Below, in pieces: positions 28,401-35,597 of a stretch of DNA of 64,000 nt (position 1 is the first letter of the stretch; the number at the start of each line of letters is the position of its first letter). This DNA comes from Pseudoalteromonas citrea. GTDB taxonomy: Bacteria; Pseudomonadota; Gammaproteobacteria; Enterobacterales; Alteromonadaceae. The stretch is taken from the NCBI RefSeq assembly GCF_000238375.3, contig NZ_AHBZ03000012.1, forward strand, positions 434,001 to 498,000. The letters are read 5' to 3'. The notes under the pieces are model-generated. The model searched no databases. It was not told the origin of the DNA and saw only the letters and a list, made by a program, of their open reading frames with translations. The position numbers were made by a program, and so were the translations under genes.

Positions 28401-29493
28401 TATTCAAACCATTGCCCTAATTAACAACCGCAATGACAGAGTAGCTCGTTCTAAAGTGTTTGCGCAAATCGTCATTGAAGATTTAAGCTTTGATTATGTC
28501 GTAGTCGTCGGCAGCAATGTCGATGGTTTTTATGCTTATTTAGAGCAAGCACTTGAAGCACGAATAGCGCGTATTATTAGCAACCAAGACGATGCTGATT
28601 TAAAGCGTTTCATACAACAATTTAATATCGCAACCGATATACCCGACTGGCTAGACAAAGCCAATGTGGCCTTTCCTGATGATCCGCTCTCTCATGATGA
28701 TTTAAAAAGCAGTGAGGCGTTAAAAACTGCGTTGGCGAATAAGCTAGATAATGATCAAAGACAAATTGATCTCTTAACGCTCAGCTTTGCCCACTTTACA
28801 CTATTACAGCCCTTAAGGGAGTTAAAAGCTCAGACCATCACCATCCCAGATCTGAAACCGCTTATCACACTGTTTAGCCAGCGTTGTGTCATGATTGATA
28901 ATCCACACATCACACCTGATGCACTCACCATAAAAATAAGCCAGCTAGCTTGTCACAATCAACACCAACTTATTGTCGGTATGCAAAACATTAAAGGGGC
29001 CGGATTAAACTATGTTTATGCATGGCAGAAATATCAAAAAACTCACCAGCTATGTAAAAAGCTTTTAAACAAACAAATAAATCAGGCTGAGTTTCGCGAC
29101 CTCTTGATGCAGTTTGCCCAACAGGACAGATTCAGTGTGTTAGAAACCGACTACCTTGATAACGCGCTAATTAGCATCGCGGCATTGTCACATGCACAAA
29201 ATGAATTTAGCCAAGCTGAAATAACCCATATAAAGGAAAAGCTAACCCATGCACATACGGTGATCAACAATGATGCACACACAGCACGCCGTTCAAAGCT
29301 ACTCAATTTTGTTCTGCAGGTGATTGAGTCATTTTTAGATGCTGGCGCCGCAGTAAAAAGAAAAAAAACAGCACAGCAGGTCTATGTAGATATTGCTCAA
29401 CAACGTATCACTATTGAAAAAGCAATTTCAGTTTTAGCCAAGCTAAACCGGGGACAGAAACCGGGCTGGTTATCATTACCAAAAGAAAAATAA
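25417..29493 (+). CDS. CapB/PgsB-type polyglutamate synthase fused to a long N-terminal region
   Basis: This is the last operon gene, 1358 residues from the ATG at 25417, which overlaps the barrel gene by 11 bases. Residues 1-690 are mostly helical with coiled-coil and HEAT-like stretches and no known catalytic motif. A membrane helix lies at about 699-720. The CapB ligase domain follows: P-loop GGWGTRGKSG at 734, KTTGCEAMMIY, WECMGLTPRY at about 813, NAYPDHEDILGPTG at about 843, NNRNDRVARSKVF and GMQNIKGAGL near 1189, each with a counterpart in Bacillus CapB/PgsB. CapB is a Mur-ligase relative that joins glutamate through side-chain amide bonds using ATP. Normal CapB is about 390 residues. 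The substrate amino acid cannot be read here. Confidence 0.88.
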   Translation: MATEKLQQHLETLLFADTEKFWLNLYHHKYQTLVDELANWELIKHKPEAEHQIDWLQLQTIAFLRHKIEQLHANLQSLEAGYKNFIERLAKADFDAEKELHVLNYAEELGATPEQLKADKVAFSRWFDEGAVISRYQSQVADIEQSLKFLISKLGAITKRYLKSNESLLTQTWEKLDLQPFFLRLLEASPNAHVRHGMIRALVNQVALIHECNVDPELDSELIAKLIEQLENTNTPYLATIDILEILIHQRPTFIRSHMWALLDESVHSYPHQAKDNDQLFILSAIPKVLCRQSILSVQDERLIIQCAQHPYPRVRQALLEQIKHFSDQLAKNILQTRFVEESCDAVRFTIIKQLSAARFCDDSLSFELWRKVIDGSDSIAIKRIALEQSARIMLNMQLESNDPNAVFKLFIEHLNVALSVTQSIAIKRCITRTREQLSSFYQQTLIAELDTQISKGINIKLPADTQHEALGRALSYRAQQQHAFNGKLSGNAWTIRIGYRMGRRVWRIWHEFFHPSTDKRQSFSHVLTKKPNAELHVPSCTVAEISETNVPGEPLYHLSELSARPHIPLLDYLLSILSQDNLTAPAKSYTPDGFLEITKPTSLWKRAKAYWYISHHFKTLDKLRKGNELEQQRFIAQLNALGFTLLFKAYGNLEGASFPVEPGIKKLFERLALSAPLLNIWLSFKEYLYSIYQNTLSQLVFFVVGFIGYFWGRHIFISRKIMNNRKHIPVSIGGWGTRGKSGTERLKAALFSSLALRVITKTTGCEAMMIYSKSSGEQCEIPLFRPFDKASIWEQSDVLAFATSVKADVFLWECMGLTPRYVKILRRWMQDNFATITNAYPDHEDILGPTGIDVAREMSAFIGENTQVFTSEQTMMPILNEAATKNDTTLIQVHWGDGFQITPDIRALYPYDEHPDNIALVVKMAQYIGIEKDFVFKETAERIVPDIGVLQHFDAAPIGTIKQSFVNSMSANERLATLENWRRLGLFDMNDLPHIQTIALINNRNDRVARSKVFAQIVIEDLSFDYVVVVGSNVDGFYAYLEQALEARIARIISNQDDADLKRFIQQFNIATDIPDWLDKANVAFPDDPLSHDDLKSSEALKTALANKLDNDQRQIDLLTLSFAHFTLLQPLRELKAQTITIPDLKPLITLFSQRCVMIDNPHITPDALTIKISQLACHNQHQLIVGMQNIKGAGLNYVYAWQKYQKTHQLCKKLLNKQINQAEFRDLLMQFAQQDRFSVLETDYLDNALISIAALSHAQNEFSQAEITHIKEKLTHAHTVINNDAHTARRSKLLNFVLQVIESFLDAGAAVKRKKTAQQVYVDIAQQRITIEKAISVLAKLNRGQKPGWLSLPKEK

Positions 29494-29548
29494 TCAAAAA
29501 GGATTAGAAATAGTTTATTCCATAGGTGAGGAATAATATCATCGTGCG

Positions 29549-29584
29549 TTTTTTTGTCGTTTAATTGACCACGACATAAAAAAA
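29549..29584. terminator. AT-rich hairpin after the CapBC-like operon
   Basis: TTTTTTTGTCGT and ACGAC-AT-AAAAAAA form a stem with a small bulge and a 10-base loop. It lies 56 bases after the operon stop. Being symmetric, it could end transcription from either side, but the stem has few G-C pairs. Confidence 0.5.
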
Positions 29585-29655
29585 TACGACAATAAGATTA
29601 GAAATTTATACTTGTACGCTTTATATCTTACAGTTTCTTGCTTTTGGAGTCTTAT

Positions 29656-30867
29656 ATGAAACTATCTTTTCTTACTTTGAGCTTGGCATCACTTGTTTCG
29701 CTTAATTCAGCTTTTGCGAATAATTTGGTGACCAATGGTTCATTTGAACAGGATGTTGTTTCCAAGACATGGACCCTGCTTGATAATATGACAGGCTGGC
29801 AACGTGATGGTGCTCGGTTTGAGATTCAAACCAATACCCTGGGGATCATTACACCACAAGAAGGCAGCCAATACATAGAACTCGATTCAACGGCAAACTA
29901 TAGCGTAAAGCAAACCCTCTCTACGCAAGCTAACCAAACCTATACTTTAAGCTTTTACTACTCGCCACGCGTCGATAACAACAGTGACACCAACCAAGCA
30001 AAAGTCTATTGGGACGGGGCTGAAGTGGCAAGCTTAAACGGTACATCTAGAGGCTGGCAGCACATTTCAGTAAGCGTTACAGCAAGTTCAGCGGCTACCG
30101 AACTCAAATTTACAGGAACAGGCACGTCTGACTCCTATGGTGGTTTCATCGATAATGTATCTGTTACTGGAATTGCAAACCGTGCCTGCTTAACTGGGTT
30201 GTTTGGTATTAACGACTTTGGTTCGGACCAAGAAGGCTACGTATATTTCTTTGATGTGAGTAACGGCACGTACAGCAAATTAACGGGTGTTTCTCACACT
30301 GCATCTAACATTGCCAGTAAAGATGGCGTGTTGTATTTCATGGAACAGCAAGATAAAAGCACGAAAGCGTCAAAACTCTGGACGCTTGATTTAGCGAGCA
30401 ACACCGAAAGTGAAGCAGCCGACGCAACCTCGTACCCAATTTATCGTTCTGCTGTGACGCCTGACGGTCAGTCACTGCGTTCAACCAGTAAAACGTACAT
30501 GTACGACTTTAATTTGCAAACGGGTGCGAAAACAGTTTTAGGTAAAATGAGCTTTTCTGGTGATGACTTTAAACATGGTGACATTGCCTACTCTGCTGAC
30601 AACAACACATTATATGTTTTAACTGGCCAATCGCTTTATACGATTGATGACGGTGACATGAGCCTTGATAAAATTGGCGACCACGGCATTAACTGGGCAG
30701 CAGGTTTAGCCATAGGCGACGATGGGACCTTGTATGTTTCTGGTCGTAATGCGGGCGAAAATGCAAAAATTTACTCAGTAAATCCAGCGACTGCAGTGGC
30801 AACTTACTTAATGGATGCTGCATCACACGTTAATGATTTAACGTTTGTGGATGATTACTGTAATTAA
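29656..30867 (+). CDS. Secreted DUF642-like protein with beta-propeller-like C-terminal half
   Basis: This is a 403-residue exported protein with signal peptide MKLSFLTLSLASLVSLNSAFA. The ATG at 29656 is chosen because GGAG lies six bases upstream. The first 160 mature residues match the DUF642/galactose-binding-like pattern: LVTNGSFEQ, then GWQRDGARFEIQTN, PQEGSQYIELDS, and YGGFIDNVSV. The rest has repeated strands (GVLYFMEQQD, TPDGQSLRS, DNNTLYVLTGQSLYTIDDG, DDGTLYVSGRN) like a partial beta-propeller. DUF642 proteins bind carbohydrate or matrix polymers. It has its own leader and terminator, so it is not clearly part of the preceding operon. A role in polymer binding at the cell surface is only a guess. 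No PEP-CTERM or other sorting tail is visible. Confidence 0.7.
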   Translation: MKLSFLTLSLASLVSLNSAFANNLVTNGSFEQDVVSKTWTLLDNMTGWQRDGARFEIQTNTLGIITPQEGSQYIELDSTANYSVKQTLSTQANQTYTLSFYYSPRVDNNSDTNQAKVYWDGAEVASLNGTSRGWQHISVSVTASSAATELKFTGTGTSDSYGGFIDNVSVTGIANRACLTGLFGINDFGSDQEGYVYFFDVSNGTYSKLTGVSHTASNIASKDGVLYFMEQQDKSTKASKLWTLDLASNTESEAADATSYPIYRSAVTPDGQSLRSTSKTYMYDFNLQTGAKTVLGKMSFSGDDFKHGDIAYSADNNTLYVLTGQSLYTIDDGDMSLDKIGDHGINWAAGLAIGDDGTLYVSGRNAGENAKIYSVNPATAVATYLMDAASHVNDLTFVDDYCN

Positions 30868-30891
30868 GCTTTGTTAGTCTTTACTTATCTT

Positions 30892-30918
30892 AAAGCCAGT
30901 CAATTGACTGGCTTTTTT
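30892..30918 (+). terminator. Rho-independent terminator of the DUF642-like gene
   Basis: AAAGCCAGTCAA and TTGACTGGCTTT form a near-perfect stem with T-run TTTTTT ending at 30918. It lies 25 bases after the stop codon. Confidence 0.9.
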
Positions 30919-30926
30919 ATTGCCTA

Positions 30927-30949
30927 TTTAGAGGTACAAAGCCTCTAAA
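30927..30949. repeat. Second hairpin after the DUF642-like gene
   Basis: TTTAGAGG and CCTCTAAA are exact complements with a 7-base loop. It begins nine bases after the terminator. It may be a backup terminator or an upstream operator for the POT gene. Confidence 0.45.
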
Positions 30950-31127
30950 GTCTTCCCCAAATGCAAGCTGCTCGTTATACTAACGCACCTTTTTTGCATA
31001 GTTAGTCGTTATGTTCGTCATAACTAGCGGAAATACATAAAAACTAGGCCACCCGTTCAAGTACGTATATTTGCGTCATGATAATTATAAGGCCACACAA
31101 CACATTTGATTTAATTAGGAAGTATTT

Positions 31128-32561
31128 ATGAGTTCATTACCTAAAGCAGGTGAGTTTTTAGGGCACCCTAAAGGCTTGTTCCTGCTATTCGGCACAGAGA
31201 TGTGGGAACGTTTTGGCTATTATGGTATGCGTGCCATATTGGTTTTATACCTCGTAGCAATGACCAAAGATGGCGGGTTTGGCTGGTCAAACGCCGATGC
31301 CCTTAGCCTATATGGTACTTTTACCATGGCCGTATACTTAACCCCACTGTTTGGTGGCTGGTTAGCAGATAACGTATTAGGTCAGCGTAAAGCTATTATT
31401 ATTGGCGGTATCTTAATGGCGCTTGGTCACTTCATTATGGGTATACCACACAGCGCAGTTGCCGGTATGCAAGAAAATGTATTTTATCTTGGCCTTGCAC
31501 TACTGTGTTTAGGTAATGGTCTATTCAAGCCAAACATCTCAACCATGGTTGGTGATTTATATAATGAAGGTGATAAGCGTCGTGACGGTGCATTTACTAT
31601 CTTCTATATGGGTATCAACATTGGTGGCGCGCTAGGTCCACTAGTTGCAGGCTACGTTGCTGCCGTGGTGAATTGGCAAGCTGGCTTTATTGCTGCAGGT
31701 GTTGGTATGGTTATCTCCGTGATCATGCAGATGCTATTAAGTAAAAAATACTTAGGCGATATTGGAGTTGTACCTGCCGCTAAGCTTTCTCAAGCACAAT
31801 CAGCAACAGGAACTAAAGAGCCTCTTACACGCATTGAAAAAGACAGAATTAAAGTTATTTTCACTATGAGTGTATTCAGTATCATCTTTTGGATGGGCTT
31901 TGAACAAGCGGGTGGTTTGATGAACTTATTCGCTAATGACTATACTGATCGTATGCTGATGGGCTTTGAAATTCCAGCATCTTGGTTCCAGTCTTTAAAT
32001 TCATTATTTATCATTATCTTTGCACCACTCGTTGCGATGATTTGGCTCAAGCTAGATAAGCGTGAGCCAAACTCCCCTGTAAAATTTGCCATGGCTTTGG
32101 TTTTTCTAGCGCTAGGCTTCTTAACCATGATGCTAGCATTGATCACTGAAGGGTCTGGAGAAGGGTCACTGCAGATCAGCATGATGTGGTTAGTCCTGTT
32201 TTATTTATTCCATACACTTGGTGAGCTATGCCTATCTCCAATAGGGTTGTCTATGGTAAGTAAGTTGGCACCGCTACGTTTAGCATCTCTGCTTATGGGT
32301 ATTTGGTTCTTATGTACAGCGATTGCAAACAAAATTGCAGGGTTCGTTGGCTCATTCTTAGGTGAAGGCCAAGAAGCAATGAATAATGCCATGAGCATCT
32401 TCATTGGGTTAGGCGCGACAGCGCTAATTTCAGCTGCTGCAATGTATATGCTGAGTGACCGTCTCGTTGAATGGATGCATGGTGCTGAAGGTAACCACGA
32501 ACCACATACACAAGAACATATATTAGCTGAAGAGCTAGAGATCTCTGCCACTAAGCAGTAA
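31128..32561 (+). CDS. Proton-dependent oligopeptide transporter, POT/PTR family
   Basis: This 477-residue inner-membrane protein of the major facilitator fold imports di- and tripeptides with protons. Family marks are plain: GTEMWERFGYYGMRAILVLYL holds the ExxER-type proton-coupling motif, followed by GGWLADNVLGQRKAIIIGG, FKPNISTMVGDLY and FTIFYMGINIGGALGPLVAGY, and late FHTLGELCLSPIGLSM. Length and about 14 helices fit the DtpA-DtpD group. I cannot say which Dtp paralogue it equals. AGGA precedes the ATG, and the gene is transcribed alone between two terminators. The upstream region has a short inverted repeat GTTATG...CATAAC near 31009-31025 that could be an operator. Confidence 0.92.
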   Translation: MSSLPKAGEFLGHPKGLFLLFGTEMWERFGYYGMRAILVLYLVAMTKDGGFGWSNADALSLYGTFTMAVYLTPLFGGWLADNVLGQRKAIIIGGILMALGHFIMGIPHSAVAGMQENVFYLGLALLCLGNGLFKPNISTMVGDLYNEGDKRRDGAFTIFYMGINIGGALGPLVAGYVAAVVNWQAGFIAAGVGMVISVIMQMLLSKKYLGDIGVVPAAKLSQAQSATGTKEPLTRIEKDRIKVIFTMSVFSIIFWMGFEQAGGLMNLFANDYTDRMLMGFEIPASWFQSLNSLFIIIFAPLVAMIWLKLDKREPNSPVKFAMALVFLALGFLTMMLALITEGSGEGSLQISMMWLVLFYLFHTLGELCLSPIGLSMVSKLAPLRLASLLMGIWFLCTAIANKIAGFVGSFLGEGQEAMNNAMSIFIGLGATALISAAAMYMLSDRLVEWMHGAEGNHEPHTQEHILAEELEISATKQ

Positions 32562-32582
32562 TTCGATACTTTATACATCAAC

Positions 32583-32611
32583 AAAACCACGCCCTATTGG
32601 CGTGGTTTTTT
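32583..32611 (+). terminator. Rho-independent terminator of the POT gene
   Basis: AAAACCACGCC and GGCGTGGTTTT form a perfect 11-bp stem with loop CTATT and a T-run to 32611. Confidence 0.95.
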
Positions 32612-32806
32612 GTCTATACGAACCTATCACTATCAAAGTGTATCGAATTATTTACACGCAAACATGGCAACCGCCCTATCTGTCACACTTTATCCATAAT
32701 TGACTTTTCGAATCGCATAATATCTGAAAATTAAAAACCTCTTAATTAACAACAACTAAAAAGAAACTCAAACCAGAGTACAAGCTATTCACTAACTCAA
32801 AAAGTA

Positions 32807-32824
32807 AAAAGTCACGCGACTTTT
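32807..32824. repeat. Inverted repeat upstream of hpd
   Basis: AAAAGTC and GACTTTT surround ACGC. It is followed by TTTTAATTTC-like sequence, so it could be a weak terminator or an operator about 190 bases before hpd. Confidence 0.4.
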
Positions 32825-32873
32825 AATTTCATTCATTCAATGTGTCAGAATCACTATCGCTTTAAAGTGGCTT

Positions 32874-32891
32874 TGTGCAAGTAAATTTACA
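32874..32891 (+). promoter_or_regulatory. TyrR-box-like operator upstream of hpd
   Basis: TGTGCA-AGTAAA-TTTACA matches TGTAAA-N6-TTTACA at ten of twelve positions, with the key G and C fourteen bases apart. The half-sites are the same as in the box before tyrR. It lies about 120 bases before the hpd start. Confidence 0.65.
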
Positions 32892-33011
32892 AAGAGCATC
32901 ACAGCGAAATCATGCCTAAACCTTCCCCTTTGTCTCATTTTGATTAATTATCCACTCAACGAGAATAAATCTAACAAGCAATCTAACGTGCTTAATTGCT
33001 GGAGCAAGACA

Positions 33012-34058
33012 ATGAGTGAAGAAAATAACCCTCTAGATTTGGTTGGTATTGAGTTTACTGAATACGCAACACCTGACGCTGATTATATGGATAAAGTCTT
33101 TACTGACTTTGGTTTCTCAAAACTAAAGACATTTAAAGATCAAGATATCACTTACTATAACCAAAACGACATTCACTTTTTACTGAATAATGAGCGTGAA
33201 GGGTTCTCTGCTGAATTTGCTAAAAGCCACGGCCCAGCGATATGCTCTATGGGTTGGAGAGTAAAAGACGCACAAAAAGCATTTGAAGTTGCTGTTGAGC
33301 GTGGTGCAAAACCTGCGACTGATTCAACGCACAAAAACTTACCTTACCCAGCAATTTACGGTATTGGTGACAGCCTTATTTACTTCATCGATGTATTTGG
33401 TGATAAAGGGTCTATTTACAACAACGACTTTGTTGATTTAGAAGAGCAACGCATTGTTAAAGATAAAGGGTTCATCCGAATCGATCACCTTACTAACAAT
33501 GTTTATAAAGGCACGATGGAAACATGGGCTAACTTCTATAAAGACGTATTTGGTTTCACTGAAGTACGTTACTTCGATATCAAAGGCCAAAAAACAGCGC
33601 TTATCTCATATGCACTTAAGTCGCCTTGTGGCACTTTCTCGATCCCAATTAATGAAGGTAAAGGCAACGATAATAACCAAATCGATGAATACCTAAATGA
33701 ATACAATGGTCCTGGTGTACAGCACCTTGCATTCTTAACTGATGACCTAGTAGGCTCACTTGATCAACTTGATCAATCTACCATTGCAACACTAGATATC
33801 ATCCCTGAATATTACGATACAATTTTCGATCGTGTACCTTGGGTAAAAGAAGACAAAGAAAAAATCCGTGAGCACCAGATTTTAGTAGATAGCCAAAGTG
33901 AAAACTGCTACTTACTACAGATTTTCTCAAAAAATCTCTTCGGCCCAATCTTCATTGAAATGATCCAACGTGTTGATGATGGTGGCTTTGGTGAAGGTAA
34001 CTTCCAAGCGCTATTCGAATCAATTGAACGTGATCAAGAGCGTCGCGGCGTACTTTAA
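33012..34058 (+). CDS. hpd: 4-hydroxyphenylpyruvate dioxygenase
   Basis: This 348-residue Fe(II) enzyme turns 4-hydroxyphenylpyruvate and O2 into homogentisate and CO2, the second step of tyrosine breakdown. It has two vicinal-oxygen-chelate domains. Iron ligands are visible: His in RIDHLTNNVY, His in GVQHLAFLTDD, and Glu in PIFIEMIQR. The C-terminal helix (GGFGEGNFQALFESIERDQ) that closes the active site is intact. The start at 33012 has GGAG seven bases upstream and fits the family's N-terminus (NPLDLVGIEFTEYATPD). A TyrR-like box lies upstream. A hairpin separates it from fahA. Genes for homogentisate dioxygenase and maleylacetoacetate isomerase, normally needed between Hpd and FahA, are not in this window. 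Confidence 0.96.
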   Translation: MSEENNPLDLVGIEFTEYATPDADYMDKVFTDFGFSKLKTFKDQDITYYNQNDIHFLLNNEREGFSAEFAKSHGPAICSMGWRVKDAQKAFEVAVERGAKPATDSTHKNLPYPAIYGIGDSLIYFIDVFGDKGSIYNNDFVDLEEQRIVKDKGFIRIDHLTNNVYKGTMETWANFYKDVFGFTEVRYFDIKGQKTALISYALKSPCGTFSIPINEGKGNDNNQIDEYLNEYNGPGVQHLAFLTDDLVGSLDQLDQSTIATLDIIPEYYDTIFDRVPWVKEDKEKIREHQILVDSQSENCYLLQIFSKNLFGPIFIEMIQRVDDGGFGEGNFQALFESIERDQERRGVL

Positions 34059-34083
34059 CGCTCGCTTATAAGCAACTATGTAC

Positions 34084-34117
34084 AAGCAGTTTACTTATTT
34101 CTAAGTAAGCTGCTTTT
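34084..34117 (+). terminator. Hairpin between hpd and fahA
   Basis: AAGCAGTTTACTTA and TAAGTAAGCTGCTT form a 14-bp stem with one T-G pair and loop TTTC, followed by only TT. The weak T-run suggests partial termination, letting some transcripts read into fahA. Confidence 0.7.
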
Positions 34118-34165
34118 CTATTTAAGTTAAGGCAAAATAGCCTTAACTTTAGTTAAACAGGAAAG

Positions 34166-35482
34166 ATGATGTCTTTTATTAACGAAACACACGATAATAG
34201 CTTAACTAGCTGGGTTGCGAGCGCAAACCAAGCAGGTACCGATTTCCCTATTCAAAACTTACCTTTTGCCATTTTTCGCCGCACTAATAGCAGCGAAGAG
34301 TTCCGTGGTGGTGTTGCCATTGGCGACCAAGTTTTAGATTTAGCCGTTGTTGCAGAAGCCGGTATTTTCTCAGGTGAAGCACACAGTGCAGTTACAGCAG
34401 CTAACGCAGCAGCTTTAAATGAATTTATGGGTATGGGTCAGTCATATTGGTCTGCACTTCGTTTAGCATTGTCTCGTGCACTACGTGAAGGCTCTGAGCA
34501 CAAAAGTGCACTTGAAGGTGCTTTAGTTCCACAATCTGACGTTGAGTACTCAATGCCATGTCATATTGGCGACTATACTGACTTCTACACGTCAATTTAT
34601 CACGCAACCGCTGTTGGTAGCTTGTTCCGTCCTGATAACCCCCTTTTGCCTAACTACAAATGGGTACCAATCGGTTATCACGGCCGCTCATCATCTATTG
34701 ATGTATCTGGTCAAGCGTTCCCTCGTCCAAAAGGACAGACTAAAGCGCCTGACGCTGATGCACCGTCTTTTGGTCCATGTAAGCGTTTAGATTACGAATT
34801 AGAATTAGGTATTTACCTAGGTAAAGGTAATGAGCTCGGTGAGCACATTGCTATTGAAAACGCAGAAAACCATGTATTTGGTTTCTGCCTATTTAATGAC
34901 TGGTCAGCGCGTGACTTACAGGCTTGGGAATACCAACCTTTAGGCCCATTCTTAGCCAAAAACTTTGCATCAACCGTTTCACCTTGGATTGTAACAACCG
35001 AGGCTCTAGCGCCGTATCGTACACAATGGACACGTGATGAAAACGATCCTCAACCGCTTGAGTATTTAGAGTCAGCGCAAAACCGTGAATCAGGTTCATT
35101 CGACATTCAAATGGACGTTGCTATTGAAACACAAAAGATGCGTGCTGAGAATCAGGCACCAAGCAAAGTATCTGAGTCTAGCTTTAAGCATAGCTACTGG
35201 ACGGTGGCACAAATGGTCACTCATCACACTGTAAATGGCTGTAACTTCTTACCAGGTGACATGCTAGGATCTGGCACACAATCTGGTCCTGATCACGAAG
35301 AAGCGGGTTCATTACTTGAGCTATCTCGTGGTGGTAAAGAAAGTATTACCCTAGCTAATGGTGAAGAGCGTAAGTTCCTAGAAGACGGTGACACCGTGAT
35401 CATGCGTGGTTGGTGTGAAGCTGAAGGCTTCAACCGTATCGGGTTTGGTTCTGTTGAAGGGACTATTTTGCCTGCAAAATAA
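34166..35482 (+). CDS. fahA: Fumarylacetoacetase
   Basis: This 438-residue enzyme splits fumarylacetoacetate into fumarate and acetoacetate, the last step of tyrosine breakdown. Signatures in order: an N-terminal SH3-like part (LPFAIFRRTNSSEEFRGGVA, slightly abridged), the metal-binding DYTDFYTSIYHAT, the catalytic region PNYKWVPIGYHGRSSS, LDYELELGIYLGKGN, FGFCLFNDWSARDLQAWEYQ and LLGSGTQSGP-like DMLGSGTQSGPDHEEAGSLLE. Length fits the family. Two adjacent ATGs (34166, 34169) exist; AGGA at 34159-34162 is better spaced for the second, so the true protein may be one residue shorter. It lies 108 bases after hpd with a hairpin between, and has a strong terminator. Confidence 0.95.
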   Translation: MMSFINETHDNSLTSWVASANQAGTDFPIQNLPFAIFRRTNSSEEFRGGVAIGDQVLDLAVVAEAGIFSGEAHSAVTAANAAALNEFMGMGQSYWSALRLALSRALREGSEHKSALEGALVPQSDVEYSMPCHIGDYTDFYTSIYHATAVGSLFRPDNPLLPNYKWVPIGYHGRSSSIDVSGQAFPRPKGQTKAPDADAPSFGPCKRLDYELELGIYLGKGNELGEHIAIENAENHVFGFCLFNDWSARDLQAWEYQPLGPFLAKNFASTVSPWIVTTEALAPYRTQWTRDENDPQPLEYLESAQNRESGSFDIQMDVAIETQKMRAENQAPSKVSESSFKHSYWTVAQMVTHHTVNGCNFLPGDMLGSGTQSGPDHEEAGSLLELSRGGKESITLANGEERKFLEDGDTVIMRGWCEAEGFNRIGFGSVEGTILPAK

Positions 35483-35507
35483 TCCGAATTAAAAGCTTAT
35501 AAAAATC

Positions 35508-35535
35508 AAAGGCGTGCATAAGTACGCCTTTTTTT
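35508..35535 (+). terminator. Rho-independent terminator of fahA
   Basis: AAAGGCGT and ACGCCTTT flank an 8-base loop, followed by a run of seven T. Confidence 0.93.
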
Positions 35536-35597
35536 GGGTTTTTGCACTGGCTTTTTGTATAAAAATTGTTAAAGTGAGACGTTAATTTTTATTTTAT

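Larger units (their letters stand above)
32562..33011 (+). other. Intergenic region before hpd
   Basis: This 450-base AT-rich gap has no gene. It contains the POT terminator (32583-32611), an inverted repeat (32807-32824), a TyrR-like box (32874-32891) and the hpd leader with ribosome site GGAG at 33001. An upstream in-frame start at 32940 for hpd falls in this leader and is not used. Confidence 0.6.

Noticed and set aside
29656-30867. DUF642-like protein as an eighth gene of the CapBC-like operon
   Set aside because: It has its own 160-base leader, a hairpin before it and its own terminator, so co-transcription is not supported.
34082-34100. TGTACA...TTTAC between hpd and fahA as a TyrR box
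   Set aside because: The spacing is off by one and the bases belong to the hairpin stem.
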